From: Gemmatimonadota bacterium
GTDB lineage: Bacteria; Gemmatimonadota; Gemmatimonadetes; Palauibacterales; Palauibacteraceae
Length of the DNA stretch: 55,136 nt
Assembly (NCBI GenBank): GCA_022825725.1
Contig: JAJDWE010000066.1
Coordinates: 1-55,136 of the forward strand
Direction of reading: 5' to 3'
Below the pieces are notes generated by a model that was not told the origin of the DNA, searched no databases, and was given only the letters and a program-made list of their open reading frames with translations. Positions within the stretch are counted from its first letter, which is position 1. Every line of letters begins with the position of its first letter. Below, one piece after another: positions 18,540-27,558 of this stretch. The position numbers were made by a program, and so were the translations under genes.

Positions 18540-19427
18540 ATGATGCGTCTCCGACTGCGCTCCGCCCCGATCGTCGCCACCGCGCTGGCCGCCGTGCTCG
18601 CCGCCGCCGCCGTGACGGGCATGACGGCGCGATCCGACCCGCCGCCGGAAGGGGTCGCCGGGGCGGCGAGTGCCGCCACGCTCCGCGAGCGCGCGGCGGC
18701 CCGCGATTGGCTCCTGGAGCGCGAACCCGGGCTGGCCCAGGCGCAGGTGGAATGGGGCCGCGACTTCTACTTCACGCGCGCCATCTACTCCGGTTCGCGA
18801 GGCTGGTGGGGGAGACGGGGACGCGGCACCTGGGCCACGGACTTCCCGAAGGCCGACCGCCAGTTCCTCTTCATCCTCCATCGCCTGCTCACGATGCTGG
18901 ACCTGCACGAGTGGGAGAACCCGGTCTCGCTCGCCGACCCCGAACTGCGCCGCTTCCCCTTCCTCTACATGCTGGAGGTCGGCTACATGAACCTCTCCGA
19001 GGCCGAAATCGAGGGTCTCCGCGGCTACCTGGAAGCGGGCGGGTTCCTCGTCGTCGACGACTTCTGGGGAGAGGAGGAGTGGTACAACTTCGAGTACCAC
19101 ATGTCGCGCGTCCTGCCCGGCCGCCGGATCGAGCCGATTCCGCTGGACCATCCGATCTTCCACCAGTTCTACGACATCGACGAGATCCTGACCGTCCCGG
19201 CCATCAACAACGCGGCGCGCGGCCGGTACACGGAGTGCTGGGGACCCTGCGTGCCGACGGTCCGCGGGATCTTCGACGATCGCGGCGAGCTGATGGTCGT
19301 CATCAACCACAACACGGATCTGGGCGACGCGTGGGAGTGGTCCGAGAACCCGTACTACCCGATCGACCGGTCGACCTACGCCTACGAACTCGCCATCAAC
19401 TACATCATCTACGGCCTCAGCCACTGA
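18540..19427 (+). CDS. DUF4159 domain protein, secreted
   Basis: The 295-residue protein has a signal-like N-terminus (LRSAPIVATALAAVLAAAAV) and then the DUF4159 domain, seen in segments such as DFYFTRAIYSG, DRQFLFILHRLLTMLDLH, GGFLVVDDFWGEEEW and LDHPIFHQFYDI. DUF4159 proteins are common in Gemmatimonadota, Acidobacteriota and Planctomycetota and look like class I glutamine-amidotransferase-like folds; their role is not established. The stop codon overlaps the start of the following amidase as TGATG, so the two are probably translationally coupled. Divergent from livG. Confidence 0.85.
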   Translation: MMRLRLRSAPIVATALAAVLAAAAVTGMTARSDPPPEGVAGAASAATLRERAAARDWLLEREPGLAQAQVEWGRDFYFTRAIYSGSRGWWGRRGRGTWATDFPKADRQFLFILHRLLTMLDLHEWENPVSLADPELRRFPFLYMLEVGYMNLSEAEIEGLRGYLEAGGFLVVDDFWGEEEWYNFEYHMSRVLPGRRIEPIPLDHPIFHQFYDIDEILTVPAINNAARGRYTECWGPCVPTVRGIFDDRGELMVVINHNTDLGDAWEWSENPYYPIDRSTYAYELAINYIIYGLSH

Positions 19428-20746
19428 TGGGGCCGATCTCCCGGCGGCGGTTCGGGAGACTCGCCCTCGGCGTCGCGGGGGCCGCGGCCACCTCCTGGCC
19501 GCTCCAAGCGCTGCGCGGCCAGCGGCTGCTCGTGGACGGCGAACGGCTCAACCGCCGCCTCGGCGAACTCGCCCGCTTCAGCAGCGCCGAGGAGGGCACG
19601 ACGCGGCTCGCCTACAGCGACGAGGACCGGGCGGCCCGCGCCTGGCTCTCGGACATCATGTCCGATCTCGGCCTCGAAGTGCACGTGGACCGGGCCGCCA
19701 ACCTGATCGGACGCCGGCGCGGCACCGACCCGTCGCTCGCTCCCATCGTCGTCGGCTCCCACATCGACTCCGTCCCGGCGGGCGGGAGCTACGACGGCCA
19801 GGTCGGCTCCATGGGCGCGCTGGAGGCGATCGAGACACTGGTCGACGCGGGTCGCGAGACCCGGCATCCCCTGGAATTCGTCATCTGGGCCAACGAGGAG
19901 GGCGGCAAGACCGGGAGCCGCGCGATCGCGGGCGAGACCCTGCCCTGGGAGCGCGACATCGTCACCGCGAGCGGGTTCATGATCGGCGAGGGCACGAAAC
20001 GCCTTGGCGGCGACCTCACGGACCTGGCCGCGGCCCGGCGAGAGGCCGGCAGCCTGACGGCCTACCTCGAACTGCACATCGAGCAGGGGTTCGTCCTCGA
20101 CCGGGGCGAACTCGACATCGGCGTCGTCCAGGGCATCGTCGGCATTCGGCGCTGGACCGTAACGGTTGACGGTTTCGCGAACCACGCGGGCACCACGCCC
20201 ATGGACATGCGGCAGGACGCGATGGTGACGGCCGCGCGCATCATCGACGCCGTGCACGTGACCGCACGGGAACTGCCCGGGCGGCACGTCGCCACGGTCG
20301 GCCGGCTCACGGCCGAGCCCGGCGCCCCGAACGTCATCCCGGGACGGGTCACCTTCAGCCTCGAGATCCGCGACCTCGCCATGACGGGGATCGACGCCGT
20401 CTTCCAGGCGATCCGGGGACGCGCGGAGGAGATCGCGGCGGCCGACGGCACGACGGTCTCCCTCGAGCAGTTCTACGAGAGTCGCGCGGCGCCGACCGAC
20501 CCGCGCCTCCGGGACATCATCGAGGCGGAGGCCCTCGATCTGGGTCTCACCGCGCTCCGCATGCCGAGCGGGGCGGGCCACGACGCGCAGAGCGTCGCGC
20601 TGCTGGGGCCGGTCGGGATGATCTTCGTGCCGAGCCGCGACGGCATCAGCCACTCGCCGCTCGAGTTCACGGAGCCGGATCAGATCACGGCGGGAACGAA
20701 CGTTCTGCTCCGGACGCTGCTCGCGATCGACGCGCGCGGCCTCTAA
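19427..20746 (+). CDS. Tat-exported Zn-dependent amidase, hydantoinase/carbamoylase family (M20)
   Basis: The ATG at 19427 shares bases with the DUF4159 stop. The 439-residue protein opens with a Tat signal (SRRRFGRLALGVAGAAA). The M20 carbamoylase/allantoate amidohydrolase motifs follow in order: GSHIDSVPAGGSYDGQVG, ANEEGGKTGSRAIAG, ELHIEQG, FANHAGTTPMDMRQDA in the dimerisation domain, and PSGAGHDAQ near the end. The family cleaves N-carbamoyl amino acids, allantoate or ureidoglycolate. A Tat-exported form suggests action in the periplasm. The pairing with DUF4159 and the nearby formamidase-type gene suggests amide nitrogen scavenging, which is inference. Confidence 0.9.
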   Translation: MGPISRRRFGRLALGVAGAAATSWPLQALRGQRLLVDGERLNRRLGELARFSSAEEGTTRLAYSDEDRAARAWLSDIMSDLGLEVHVDRAANLIGRRRGTDPSLAPIVVGSHIDSVPAGGSYDGQVGSMGALEAIETLVDAGRETRHPLEFVIWANEEGGKTGSRAIAGETLPWERDIVTASGFMIGEGTKRLGGDLTDLAAARREAGSLTAYLELHIEQGFVLDRGELDIGVVQGIVGIRRWTVTVDGFANHAGTTPMDMRQDAMVTAARIIDAVHVTARELPGRHVATVGRLTAEPGAPNVIPGRVTFSLEIRDLAMTGIDAVFQAIRGRAEEIAAADGTTVSLEQFYESRAAPTDPRLRDIIEAEALDLGLTALRMPSGAGHDAQSVALLGPVGMIFVPSRDGISHSPLEFTEPDQITAGTNVLLRTLLAIDARGL

Positions 20747-20780
20747 CCCCGGCCGCGCGCAGACCCTTCGCGGCCGGCCG

Positions 20781-21821
20781 TCAGTTGCCGATCACGTCCT
20801 TCGAGATGCGCATGGCGACGAGCATGTTCGGCACGTCCACGACCTCGGAGATCTTGAGGTCGCCGGCCATCGACGCGAGCTGGTAGGCCTCCTGGCGAGA
20901 CAGGTCCCGCGAAGTTGCCAAGTAGTCGACCATCGCCTCGACGGCGTTCCGCGCGGCCTCGTCGATCGTCGGCGCGAAGCCCGTCACCGCATAGAATTCA
21001 TCCGTCTCGTAGTGGGGCGACGCGATCGGGCCGGCGTCCTTGATGACCTCGAGTTCGTATACGACGCGCAACGGCCCTTCGATCGCCGTGCCGCCCACCT
21101 CGCCGTCCCCCTGCGCGATGTGCGGGTCGCCCATCGAGAAGAGCGCGCCTTCCACCAGGACCGGGAAGTACACCGTCGAGCCCTCGACCATGTCGCGGTC
21201 GTCCATGTTGCCGCCGTTCTGGCGGGGCGGGATGGTGACGAGCATCGAATCGGTGTCGGGCGCCACCCCCATCACGCCGGGGAACGGCCGCAGCGGAATC
21301 CGGATCCCGGGCGCGAAGTCGACGCTCGTATCCCCCGGCTCGAACTCGAAGGTCCTGAGATACGGGTCGGGAAACCGGTCGGCGAGGAAGCCGAATCCGG
21401 GGACGTTCGCGACCCAGCCCCAATCGCCGAGTTCGATCTCGTGCAGCGTGACCGCGAGGAGGTCGCCCGGCTCGGCGCCCTCGACGTAGACCGGCCCGGT
21501 CAGCGGGTGGATGGGATCGAAGCTCAGCCGGGCGAGATCCTCGAACGTGGACTCCGGTGTCAGTTGCCCGTCCGACGCCTCCTCGAGATACGCCTCGATG
21601 ACGGCGCCCGACTCCACGTACAGGATCGGCGGGATCGTCCGGCTCCAGCGGTTGTGCGTCTGGTCCGCCGCCAGCGTGTGCTGTGGCTCGGGCGTCGGCG
21701 ACACCTCCTCGCCGCCCGCCATCTCCTCCGCGGCGCCGGTTCCGTCCCCGGGCGCGCAGCCCATCGCGAGGACGAGCGCGAGGAGCGGAATCCCGGCGGA
21801 GACCCTGCCGGCCGACGTCAC
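20781..21821 (-). CDS. Acetamidase/formamidase family lipoprotein
   Basis: The start is the GTG at 21821, which overlaps the stop of the DUF4399 gene as GTGA; open frame further upstream lies opposite that gene. The 346-residue protein has a lipoprotein signal (LLALVLAMGCAPG) and then the acetamidase/formamidase fold: LTGPVYVEGAEPGDLLAVTL, PFPGVMGVAP, PPRQNGGNMDDRDM, and GDPHIAQGDGEVGGTAIEG. These are the standard active-site segments of the family, which hydrolyses short amides. Exported members like this one are less common than cytoplasmic ones. It is likely cotranscribed with the DUF4399 gene. Confidence 0.9.
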   Translation of the reverse strand: MTSAGRVSAGIPLLALVLAMGCAPGDGTGAAEEMAGGEEVSPTPEPQHTLAADQTHNRWSRTIPPILYVESGAVIEAYLEEASDGQLTPESTFEDLARLSFDPIHPLTGPVYVEGAEPGDLLAVTLHEIELGDWGWVANVPGFGFLADRFPDPYLRTFEFEPGDTSVDFAPGIRIPLRPFPGVMGVAPDTDSMLVTIPPRQNGGNMDDRDMVEGSTVYFPVLVEGALFSMGDPHIAQGDGEVGGTAIEGPLRVVYELEVIKDAGPIASPHYETDEFYAVTGFAPTIDEAARNAVEAMVDYLATSRDLSRQEAYQLASMAGDLKISEVVDVPNMLVAMRISKDVIGN

Positions 21822-22303
21822 TGTTCGTTCGCGACCGTGAAGTGGAGCGTGTCCACGACCGGCGGATCGAGCGGGATATGCGCCGGGTTGGCCACGACCG
21901 CGATGAGGCGGTGTTCGCCAGCCGCGAGTCCCTCCAGCATGTACTCGGTGCTCCCGTCCCCCATGTGGATGATCTGGGGGTCGTTCTGCGGGATCAGGTC
22001 GGAGAGCGGCGTGAGATCCACGTCGACGTACAGGTGATGGTGTCCGGTGCCGACGACCGGCGGCGTGATGGAGACGATCTCGATCCCCTCCGTCTCCATG
22101 ACGACCAGGACATCCGGGCCCACCGTCGCGCCTTCCTCCGGCTGCGTGATCCGTACGGTGACGGCCGCCTCGGCGGGCATCTCTTCGGCCGGTTCGGCGG
22201 CCATCTCGGCGTCCTCGGCTTGTTCTCCTCCTCCGCAGGCGATGGCGAGCGGGAGCGGCGCGATGAGGGCAACGTGGATCCATCTCGGGCGCGGGAAACG
22301 CAT
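21818..22303 (-). CDS. DUF4399 domain lipoprotein
   Basis: The ATG at 22303 is preceded by AGGAGG with four bases between, which beats the in-frame ATG at 22339. The 161-residue protein has a lipobox-like signal (LPLAIACGGG), an acidic Ala/Glu-rich linker, and a DUF4399 domain marked by GTGHHHLYVDVD, GDGSTEYMLEGLAAGEHRL and a final beta strand. The His-rich HHH motif hints at metal binding, but function is unknown. It overlaps the following acetamidase gene by four bases, so they are probably coupled. Confidence 0.85.
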   Translation of the reverse strand: MRFPRPRWIHVALIAPLPLAIACGGGEQAEDAEMAAEPAEEMPAEAAVTVRITQPEEGATVGPDVLVVMETEGIEIVSITPPVVGTGHHHLYVDVDLTPLSDLIPQNDPQIIHMGDGSTEYMLEGLAAGEHRLIAVVANPAHIPLDPPVVDTLHFTVANEQ

Positions 22304-22307
22304 GAAA

Positions 22308-22313
22308 CCTCCT
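22308..22313 (-). promoter_or_regulatory. Strong ribosome binding site of the DUF4399 gene
   Basis: Minus-strand AGGAGG is four bases before ATG 22303 and decides this start over the upstream ATG at 22339. Confidence 0.5.
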
Positions 22314-22506
22314 GGACGAACGATCCGTCGATGCGACATTGCTTTGGGACTCGCACACTAGGGAAACGAACCCGCGTGCGCGAGACGCGCGGGGCGACGT
22401 CACGCGGGATACAACGTTTCCGTTCTCCGCATGTTCTCACACATTGAGCGGGAGTTCACGAGGGAAAAGGCGAACGCATGTCCTTCAGTTCATGGCCGGA
22501 GCGCTG

Positions 22507-23607
22507 ATGAGTCCACGCGCGACCTTCCTTGCGCTTGGCATCCTCCTCGCGCCTTCGGGCCCGGCCGCCGCGCAGGAACCCCTGGCGCCGCCGCTTCCGG
22601 GCCCCATGCCCATGGGGGCGGCGTGTGTCGTGCCGGAGTCGATCGGGGAGGGACTCCGTCGCATCGCGCGAAGGGTCGGCGATGCCGTCGGGGTCTCCGC
22701 CCTGCACGTCGAGTCGGGCGCCCGGATCTCGTTCAACGGAGACCGGCCCTACCCGATGGCGAGCGTATCGAAGGTCCCCATGGCGCTCGAGTTCCTGCGG
22801 CGCGTCGACCTCGGGGAGATCGATCCCGCCGAGACGGTCGTGGTGACGGTGGAGGAGTTTCGCCCGGGACACAGTCCGCTCGCCGCCTGGTCGGGGGCGC
22901 GATCCGCGCGCCTGACCGTGGACAGTCTCTTTTCGCTCATGCTCGCCCAGTCCGACAACACGGCGACCGACGTGATCCTCAACATGTCGGGCGGTCCCGA
23001 GGCCGCCACGCGCCACGTCCGCCGGCTGGGCGTCGAAGGCGTGCGCGTCGACCGCTCCGAGGCCCGCACCTTCGCGGACCTCGTCGGCCTCCCGGACACG
23101 ATCCCCGAGAGCGAACTGTACCGCTACCAGTACTTCCGGCTGCGCGATGCCCTGCCCGACGCGCACCGCCAGGCCGCGCGCGAGCGCTACGGGACGGACC
23201 CGCGGGACACGGCCACGCCGGATGGGATGACGGATCTCCTGCTCACGATCCACGAGGGCAAGGGGCTCACGCCCGAATCGCGCGCGTGGATCCTCGACGT
23301 CCTGAACCGGTCGCGGTCCGGACGCGCGCGGATGCGGGGCCGGCTGCCGCAGTCGACCTTCGTCGCGCACAAGACGGGAACGATGGGTGGCGCCATCAAC
23401 GACGTGGGGATCGTCACCCTGCCGGATGGCGCGGGGCACCTCATCGTCTCGGTGTTCGTGAACACGCTTCGGCGCCCGACGTGGCGGCGGGAACGGACCA
23501 TCGCCGAGATGACGCGTCTCCTGTACGACTACTTTGGGGAGGAATTCAGGGGACGGGGCGCCGCGGTCGCTCTCGCGCGACGCTTCGGCACCCCGTGCAC
23601 GCTCTGA
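22507..23607 (+). CDS. Class A beta-lactamase-like serine hydrolase
   Basis: The ATG at 22507 has GGAG just upstream and gives a signal peptide ending at GPAAAQEP; an ATG at 22492 is possible. The 366-residue protein shows the class A motifs: Ser86-x-x-Lys89 (SVSK), Ser149-Asp150-Asn151, and Lys289-Thr-Gly. Glu185, in DRSEARTF, falls at the spacing of the general base Glu166, but the usual following Asn170 is replaced by Phe. An insertion rich in Tyr, Arg and Asp follows (about residues 195-235). It is periplasmic and could be a true beta-lactamase or a related D,D-peptidase-like hydrolase. Divergent from the DUF4399 gene; the 203 bases between hold no gene that I can see. Confidence 0.85.
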   Translation: MSPRATFLALGILLAPSGPAAAQEPLAPPLPGPMPMGAACVVPESIGEGLRRIARRVGDAVGVSALHVESGARISFNGDRPYPMASVSKVPMALEFLRRVDLGEIDPAETVVVTVEEFRPGHSPLAAWSGARSARLTVDSLFSLMLAQSDNTATDVILNMSGGPEAATRHVRRLGVEGVRVDRSEARTFADLVGLPDTIPESELYRYQYFRLRDALPDAHRQAARERYGTDPRDTATPDGMTDLLLTIHEGKGLTPESRAWILDVLNRSRSGRARMRGRLPQSTFVAHKTGTMGGAINDVGIVTLPDGAGHLIVSVFVNTLRRPTWRRERTIAEMTRLLYDYFGEEFRGRGAAVALARRFGTPCTL

Positions 23608-23618
23608 TCAGATCCTGA

Positions 23619-23810
23619 TCAGGAGTCCCGGCTGCCGTTGGCGAAGATCCGGTACAGCGCGGCCCAGCCCACGGCGATGTAGACAAGCCGGGCGAGGGGG
23701 CCGAAGGCGGCGGCCACGAAGTTGAAGCCGATGAGGCCGATCAATCCCCAGTTGAGGGCGCCGGCGAGCAGCAGCGCGTTCGCCACTCTGTTGCAACTCT
23801 TGCCGTTCAT
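23619..23810 (-). CDS. DUF378 small membrane protein
   Basis: The 63-residue protein has two hydrophobic segments, with ALLLAGALNWGLIGLIGFNF in the first and LARLVYIAVGWAALYRI in the second, which is the standard DUF378 pattern (conserved NWG and the final VGxxAL). It is an inner-membrane protein of unknown function. ATG at 23810 with GGGAGAG upstream on the minus strand. Convergent with the beta-lactamase-like gene, ending 11 bases from its stop. Confidence 0.85.
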   Translation of the reverse strand: MNGKSCNRVANALLLAGALNWGLIGLIGFNFVAAAFGPLARLVYIAVGWAALYRIFANGSRDS

Positions 23811-23941
23811 GTATCTCTCCCGACTGAACCTGGCTGCGGGTCCGGCGGCGGGGCGCGGAACCCCCTCCCGGTGACCCGGTATGGTACGAAATAGTACGCA
23901 CGAAGATCCATCCGGTTTCGACCAACTGAAAGGGTACCTTC

Positions 23942-24373
23942 TTGAGACGTCGCGATTTCGTCGCCGCCCTCTCCGGCCTTCTCGCCGTGGCCGCCTGCGG
24001 AGACGGCGCCGGGCCCGGATCGGCACCGGCCGAGCCGCCCTCGCCGCTGCCTCGTCCGCAGGGCGGGCCGGTGCCGGGCGCGAACGTGACGGTGAACGTC
24101 GAGGACAACGCCTTCGTGGACCCGAGCGGACGCCGGAACGGAGATGCGGAGGTCACGATCCGGAGCGGCGAGACGGTGGGCTGGAGGCACGTCGGCGCGA
24201 ACCCGCACACGGTGACATCGACCGCTGTGCCGTCGGGCGCGCGGGCCTTCGACAGCGGGACGTTCGGCAACAACGAGACGTTCTCCGTGACCCCGAGTGT
24301 GCCGGGCACGTACGTCTACCATTGCGCGACGCACCCGAGCATCATGGTCGGATCCCGCATCATCGTCACCTGA
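23942..24373 (+). CDS. Cupredoxin (plastocyanin-like), exported
   Basis: The likely start is a TTG at 23942, giving MRRRDFVAALSGLLAVAACG, a Tat-like lipoprotein signal. After a proline/serine linker comes a plastocyanin-type domain with copper ligands His in GANPHTVTS, Cys in YVYHC, then His and Met in ATHPSIM. This is a small blue-copper electron carrier outside the inner membrane. It is paralogous to the cupredoxin at 7483-7980. No partner oxidoreductase sits beside it. Confidence 0.85.
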   Translation: MRRRDFVAALSGLLAVAACGDGAGPGSAPAEPPSPLPRPQGGPVPGANVTVNVEDNAFVDPSGRRNGDAEVTIRSGETVGWRHVGANPHTVTSTAVPSGARAFDSGTFGNNETFSVTPSVPGTYVYHCATHPSIMVGSRIIVT

Positions 24374-24525
24374 CACATCGGTTCGCCGGCCGACGCTCGC
24401 CGTTTCAACCCGCCCCCGATTCAACCCTGCCCGCGGCGCGCGTGTCGTCTTTCTGAACCTCGCTTGAACCTCGGCCGGGAGTCGACGGCCACCACCCGGG
24501 ATCGACGCGAATACAGCGGACACCG

Positions 24526-26868
24526 ATGACACGCGCGCGCTACGTTCGGCTCTTGGGGCCGACTCTCGCTCTTGCGGTACTTTTTCCCTGCGGACCTCGC
24601 GACGTCGCGGCGCAGGAGGACAGTGGCTCCACCATCCAGGCCACGCGGCTGACCCCCGACGAGCGCATCGATCTCGACGGCCGCATCGAAGAATCGGTCT
24701 GGGGCCGCATCGAGGCGATCAGCGACTTCCGGCAGCGCGAACCCGTCGAGGGCGGCCCTCCGTCGCATCCCACCGAAGTCCGCGTCGCCTATGATCGCGA
24801 CAACCTCTATATCGCGGCGATCCTGTTCGACGAGCCCGACCGCATCCTCGCCCGACAGCGCGCGCGCGACGCGTTTCTGTTCACGGACGACCGGTTCGCC
24901 TGGGTGCTCGACACGTTCCGGGACGGGCGCACGGGCTACCACTTCGAGACGAACGCGGCCGGCGCCCTCAGCGACGGACTCATCACGGGCACCGGAGGAG
25001 GAGGGCCGGGGGGCGGCGGCGGATTCGGCGGCGTCAACCGCTCCTGGGACGGGATCTGGGAGGTACGCACCGCGCGCCGCCCCGATGGCTGGTCCGCGGA
25101 GATCCGGATCCCCTTCCGCACCCTGAACTTCGTCCCGGGGGGCGGGAGCTGGGGCATCAACTTCCTGCGTTCGATCCGGCGAAACAACGAGGAAATCCTG
25201 TGGCGCGGATACGGTCGGAACGAGGGCCTGAACCGCCTCGTGTTCGCGGGCGAGCTGGCAGGACTCGACGGTGTCTCGCAGGGCATCGGCCTGGAGGCGG
25301 TGGCCTCGGGGATCGGCAGCTGGCGCAACACCCCCGGCGACACGGACCCGACGACGTTCCCGCGCGACATGAGCCTCGACCTCAACTACAGCGTGACTCC
25401 GAGTCTTCGCGCCTCCTTCAGCGTCAACACGGACTTCGCCGAGGTGGAGAGCGACCAGCGCCGCGTCAACCTTACGCGTTTCCCGCTGCGCTTCCCCGAG
25501 CGGCGCGACTTCTTTCTCGAGGGCTCGAGCGTGTTCACGTTCGCCCCCCGCAGCGGCCCGCAGCCCTTCTTCTCGCGACGGATCGGGATCGAGGGCGGCC
25601 AGCAGATCCCCATCGACTACGGGCTCCGGCTCACGGGTCAGCTCAACGGCGTCGACCTCGGCTTCTACCAGATGGGCACGGGCGCTCATTCGTTCGTCGA
25701 GACCGGCGTGCCGGCGGATCCGGCAGACCCTCCGCCGGAAGATCACCTTCGCTTCGAGAGGGAGGCCTTCACCGTGGCTCGGGCCCGGGTCCCCATCTTC
25801 GAGCAGTCCGCCATCGGAGCCATCTATACGAGGCGGAGCACCGGGGTCGACGCGGACGGCTTCGTACCCGCGGACCGGCACACGCTCGGCGCGGACCTCG
25901 ACTATCGGACCAGCAGCCTGTTCGGGAACCAGAATTTCGAGGCCGAGGCGTTCATGGCCTGGAACTCGAATCCGGACCCGGCCGTGTCGAGGTCGTTCCA
26001 GGACCTTTCCGCCTGGGGGGCCCGGATCAACTTCCCCAACGACCTCTGGTCGGGGCACGTCTCCTACCGGGAGTTCGGCGATGACTACAGTCCGGCGGTC
26101 GGGTTCGTGGCCCGGAACGACTTCCGCCGCGTGGAGCCGCGGATCGGGTGGTCCCCCCGTCCCGCCATCGACTGGATCCGGCAGGTGGAGGTCTCGGTCC
26201 AGTTGAGGAACCTGTGGGAAATGGGGTCGATGATCCTCGAGGAGCAGGAACTTCAGCTGAACTTCATCGACATCGACTTCGAGAGCGGGGACAACCTGAG
26301 CTTCGAAGCGGTCCGGACCTACGAGTTCCTCGACCGTCAGTTCCAGATCAGCGACGGCATCGACATCGTGCCGGGCGACTACACGACGTGGGACTACCGG
26401 ATCCGCGGCCGGACGACGAGCCGCCGTCCCGTCTCGGTCCGCGGCGGGGCCAATTTCGGAGGCTTCTGGAACGGCGACCGCCTGCGCGTCGACCTGAACG
26501 CGAACTTCCGGCCGAACCCCGGGATCAACCTGGAGACGGGCTACGAGCGCAACGCCGTGTACCTGCCTCAGGGGGATTTCGTCACGAACCTCTATCGCCT
26601 CGAGGGTTCATGGGACCCGACCCCGTGGATCGGCGTGACCAACCAGTTCCAGTACGACGATGTGAGTCGCGTGCTGGGGCTGTTCATGCGCTTCCGCTGG
26701 ATCCTGAAGCCGGGCAACGACCTCTTCCTCGTCTACACCCACAACTGGCGGAACCTGGAGTCCGGATTGCTCGACGAGCCGGACGATGCGGACCTGATGG
26801 GGTGGATGGATCTGAGGACCCTCTCGCGCGGCGCCTCGATCAAGCTGAACTACACCTACCGCTTCTAG
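24526..26868 (+). CDS. DUF5916 protein: CBM9-like domain plus outer-membrane barrel
   Basis: This 780-residue protein has a signal peptide (TLALAVLFPCGPRDVAAQ), then a CBM9-like beta-sandwich (IDLDGRIEESVWGRIEAI, VRVAYDRDNLYIAAILFDEP), then the DUF5916 region with RRDFFLEGSSVFTFAPRSGP and PFFSRRIGIEGGQQIPI, and a C-terminal set of amphipathic strands ending in an aromatic residue (LNYTYRF). That layout belongs to an outer-membrane beta-barrel family common in Gemmatimonadota and Bacteroidota, whose role may be in glycan or peptide processing but is not proven. The 152 bases upstream (24374-24525) contain no gene. Convergent with tenA. Confidence 0.88.
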   Translation: MTRARYVRLLGPTLALAVLFPCGPRDVAAQEDSGSTIQATRLTPDERIDLDGRIEESVWGRIEAISDFRQREPVEGGPPSHPTEVRVAYDRDNLYIAAILFDEPDRILARQRARDAFLFTDDRFAWVLDTFRDGRTGYHFETNAAGALSDGLITGTGGGGPGGGGGFGGVNRSWDGIWEVRTARRPDGWSAEIRIPFRTLNFVPGGGSWGINFLRSIRRNNEEILWRGYGRNEGLNRLVFAGELAGLDGVSQGIGLEAVASGIGSWRNTPGDTDPTTFPRDMSLDLNYSVTPSLRASFSVNTDFAEVESDQRRVNLTRFPLRFPERRDFFLEGSSVFTFAPRSGPQPFFSRRIGIEGGQQIPIDYGLRLTGQLNGVDLGFYQMGTGAHSFVETGVPADPADPPPEDHLRFEREAFTVARARVPIFEQSAIGAIYTRRSTGVDADGFVPADRHTLGADLDYRTSSLFGNQNFEAEAFMAWNSNPDPAVSRSFQDLSAWGARINFPNDLWSGHVSYREFGDDYSPAVGFVARNDFRRVEPRIGWSPRPAIDWIRQVEVSVQLRNLWEMGSMILEEQELQLNFIDIDFESGDNLSFEAVRTYEFLDRQFQISDGIDIVPGDYTTWDYRIRGRTTSRRPVSVRGGANFGGFWNGDRLRVDLNANFRPNPGINLETGYERNAVYLPQGDFVTNLYRLEGSWDPTPWIGVTNQFQYDDVSRVLGLFMRFRWILKPGNDLFLVYTHNWRNLESGLLDEPDDADLMGWMDLRTLSRGASIKLNYTYRF

Positions 26869-26931
26869 CCGAAGGCCTCGCGCAGCCGGCGCGACCCTCG
26901 CGCAATCAGGCGGCCGCCCCTCGCTCCGCGG

Positions 26932-27558
26932 CTACCCTCCGAAGGCCTCGAAGAAGGCGAGTTCGTGGCGCATGGCCTCGGCATAGGCGTCCGCCGCACG
27001 CTCCGGCATGTCCGCGGCCAAATCGTCGAGCAGCCCTTCGAGTTCCGCGGCGAGCCCGTCGAAGTCCGGCGAGGCGTACGTCTCGATCCAGTCGCGATAG
27101 GGGTTCTCCGTGTGATCCCCCGCCGACAGGCGCTGCCCGAGCCAGGCATAGAGCCGCATGCAGGGCGTCATGGCGGCGAGAATCTCGCCCGCTTCCGCGT
27201 GCCAGGCCGTGCGGGCGAGGAACTCGGTGTACCCCGTGGCGGCGGCGTTGGGCGTGACGGCCTCGAGGTCGATGTCGAGTTGCTCGGCGTAGGCGCGATG
27301 AAGCTCCAGTTCATCGAGGACCCCCTGCATCAGGGCGTGCAGCCGGCGGGCGACCTCGATCCGGTCCGCGGCGCGAGCGGCGGCGAGGGCGTAGGCGCCG
27401 AAGAAGGCCTTCAGAAAGAACGCGTCCTGCGCCACGTAGCGGCGGAACGACTCGCGGGCGAGCGATCCATCGGCGAGGCCGCGCACGAAGCGCGAGTCGA
27501 GACAGGCCTGCGCGAGGCCGGCGTTCCGGGCCCAGAGCCTCTTGTGGAGCGCCTCCAC
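26932..27558 (-). CDS. tenA: TenA-family protein (thiaminase II-like)
   Basis: The GTG at 27558 shares one base with the apaG stop; the longer open frame upstream is antisense to apaG. The 208-residue all-helical protein matches TenA: FRRYVAQDAFFLKAFFGAYA near the N-terminus with its Asp, the Cys in AAMTPCMRLYAWLG, and the catalytic Glu near the end in MRHELAFFEAF. TenA hydrolyses aminopyrimidines for thiamin salvage. No thi genes are near; it is paired with apaG. Confidence 0.88.
   Translation of the reverse strand: MEALHKRLWARNAGLAQACLDSRFVRGLADGSLARESFRRYVAQDAFFLKAFFGAYALAAARAADRIEVARRLHALMQGVLDELELHRAYAEQLDIDLEAVTPNAAATGYTEFLARTAWHAEAGEILAAMTPCMRLYAWLGQRLSAGDHTENPYRDWIETYASPDFDGLAAELEGLLDDLAADMPERAADAYAEAMRHELAFFEAFGG

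Noticed and set aside
24421..26058. 545-codon minus-strand frame opposite the DUF5916 gene
   Set aside because: No recognisable motif; the plus-strand frame carries signal peptide, CBM9-like and barrel segments.
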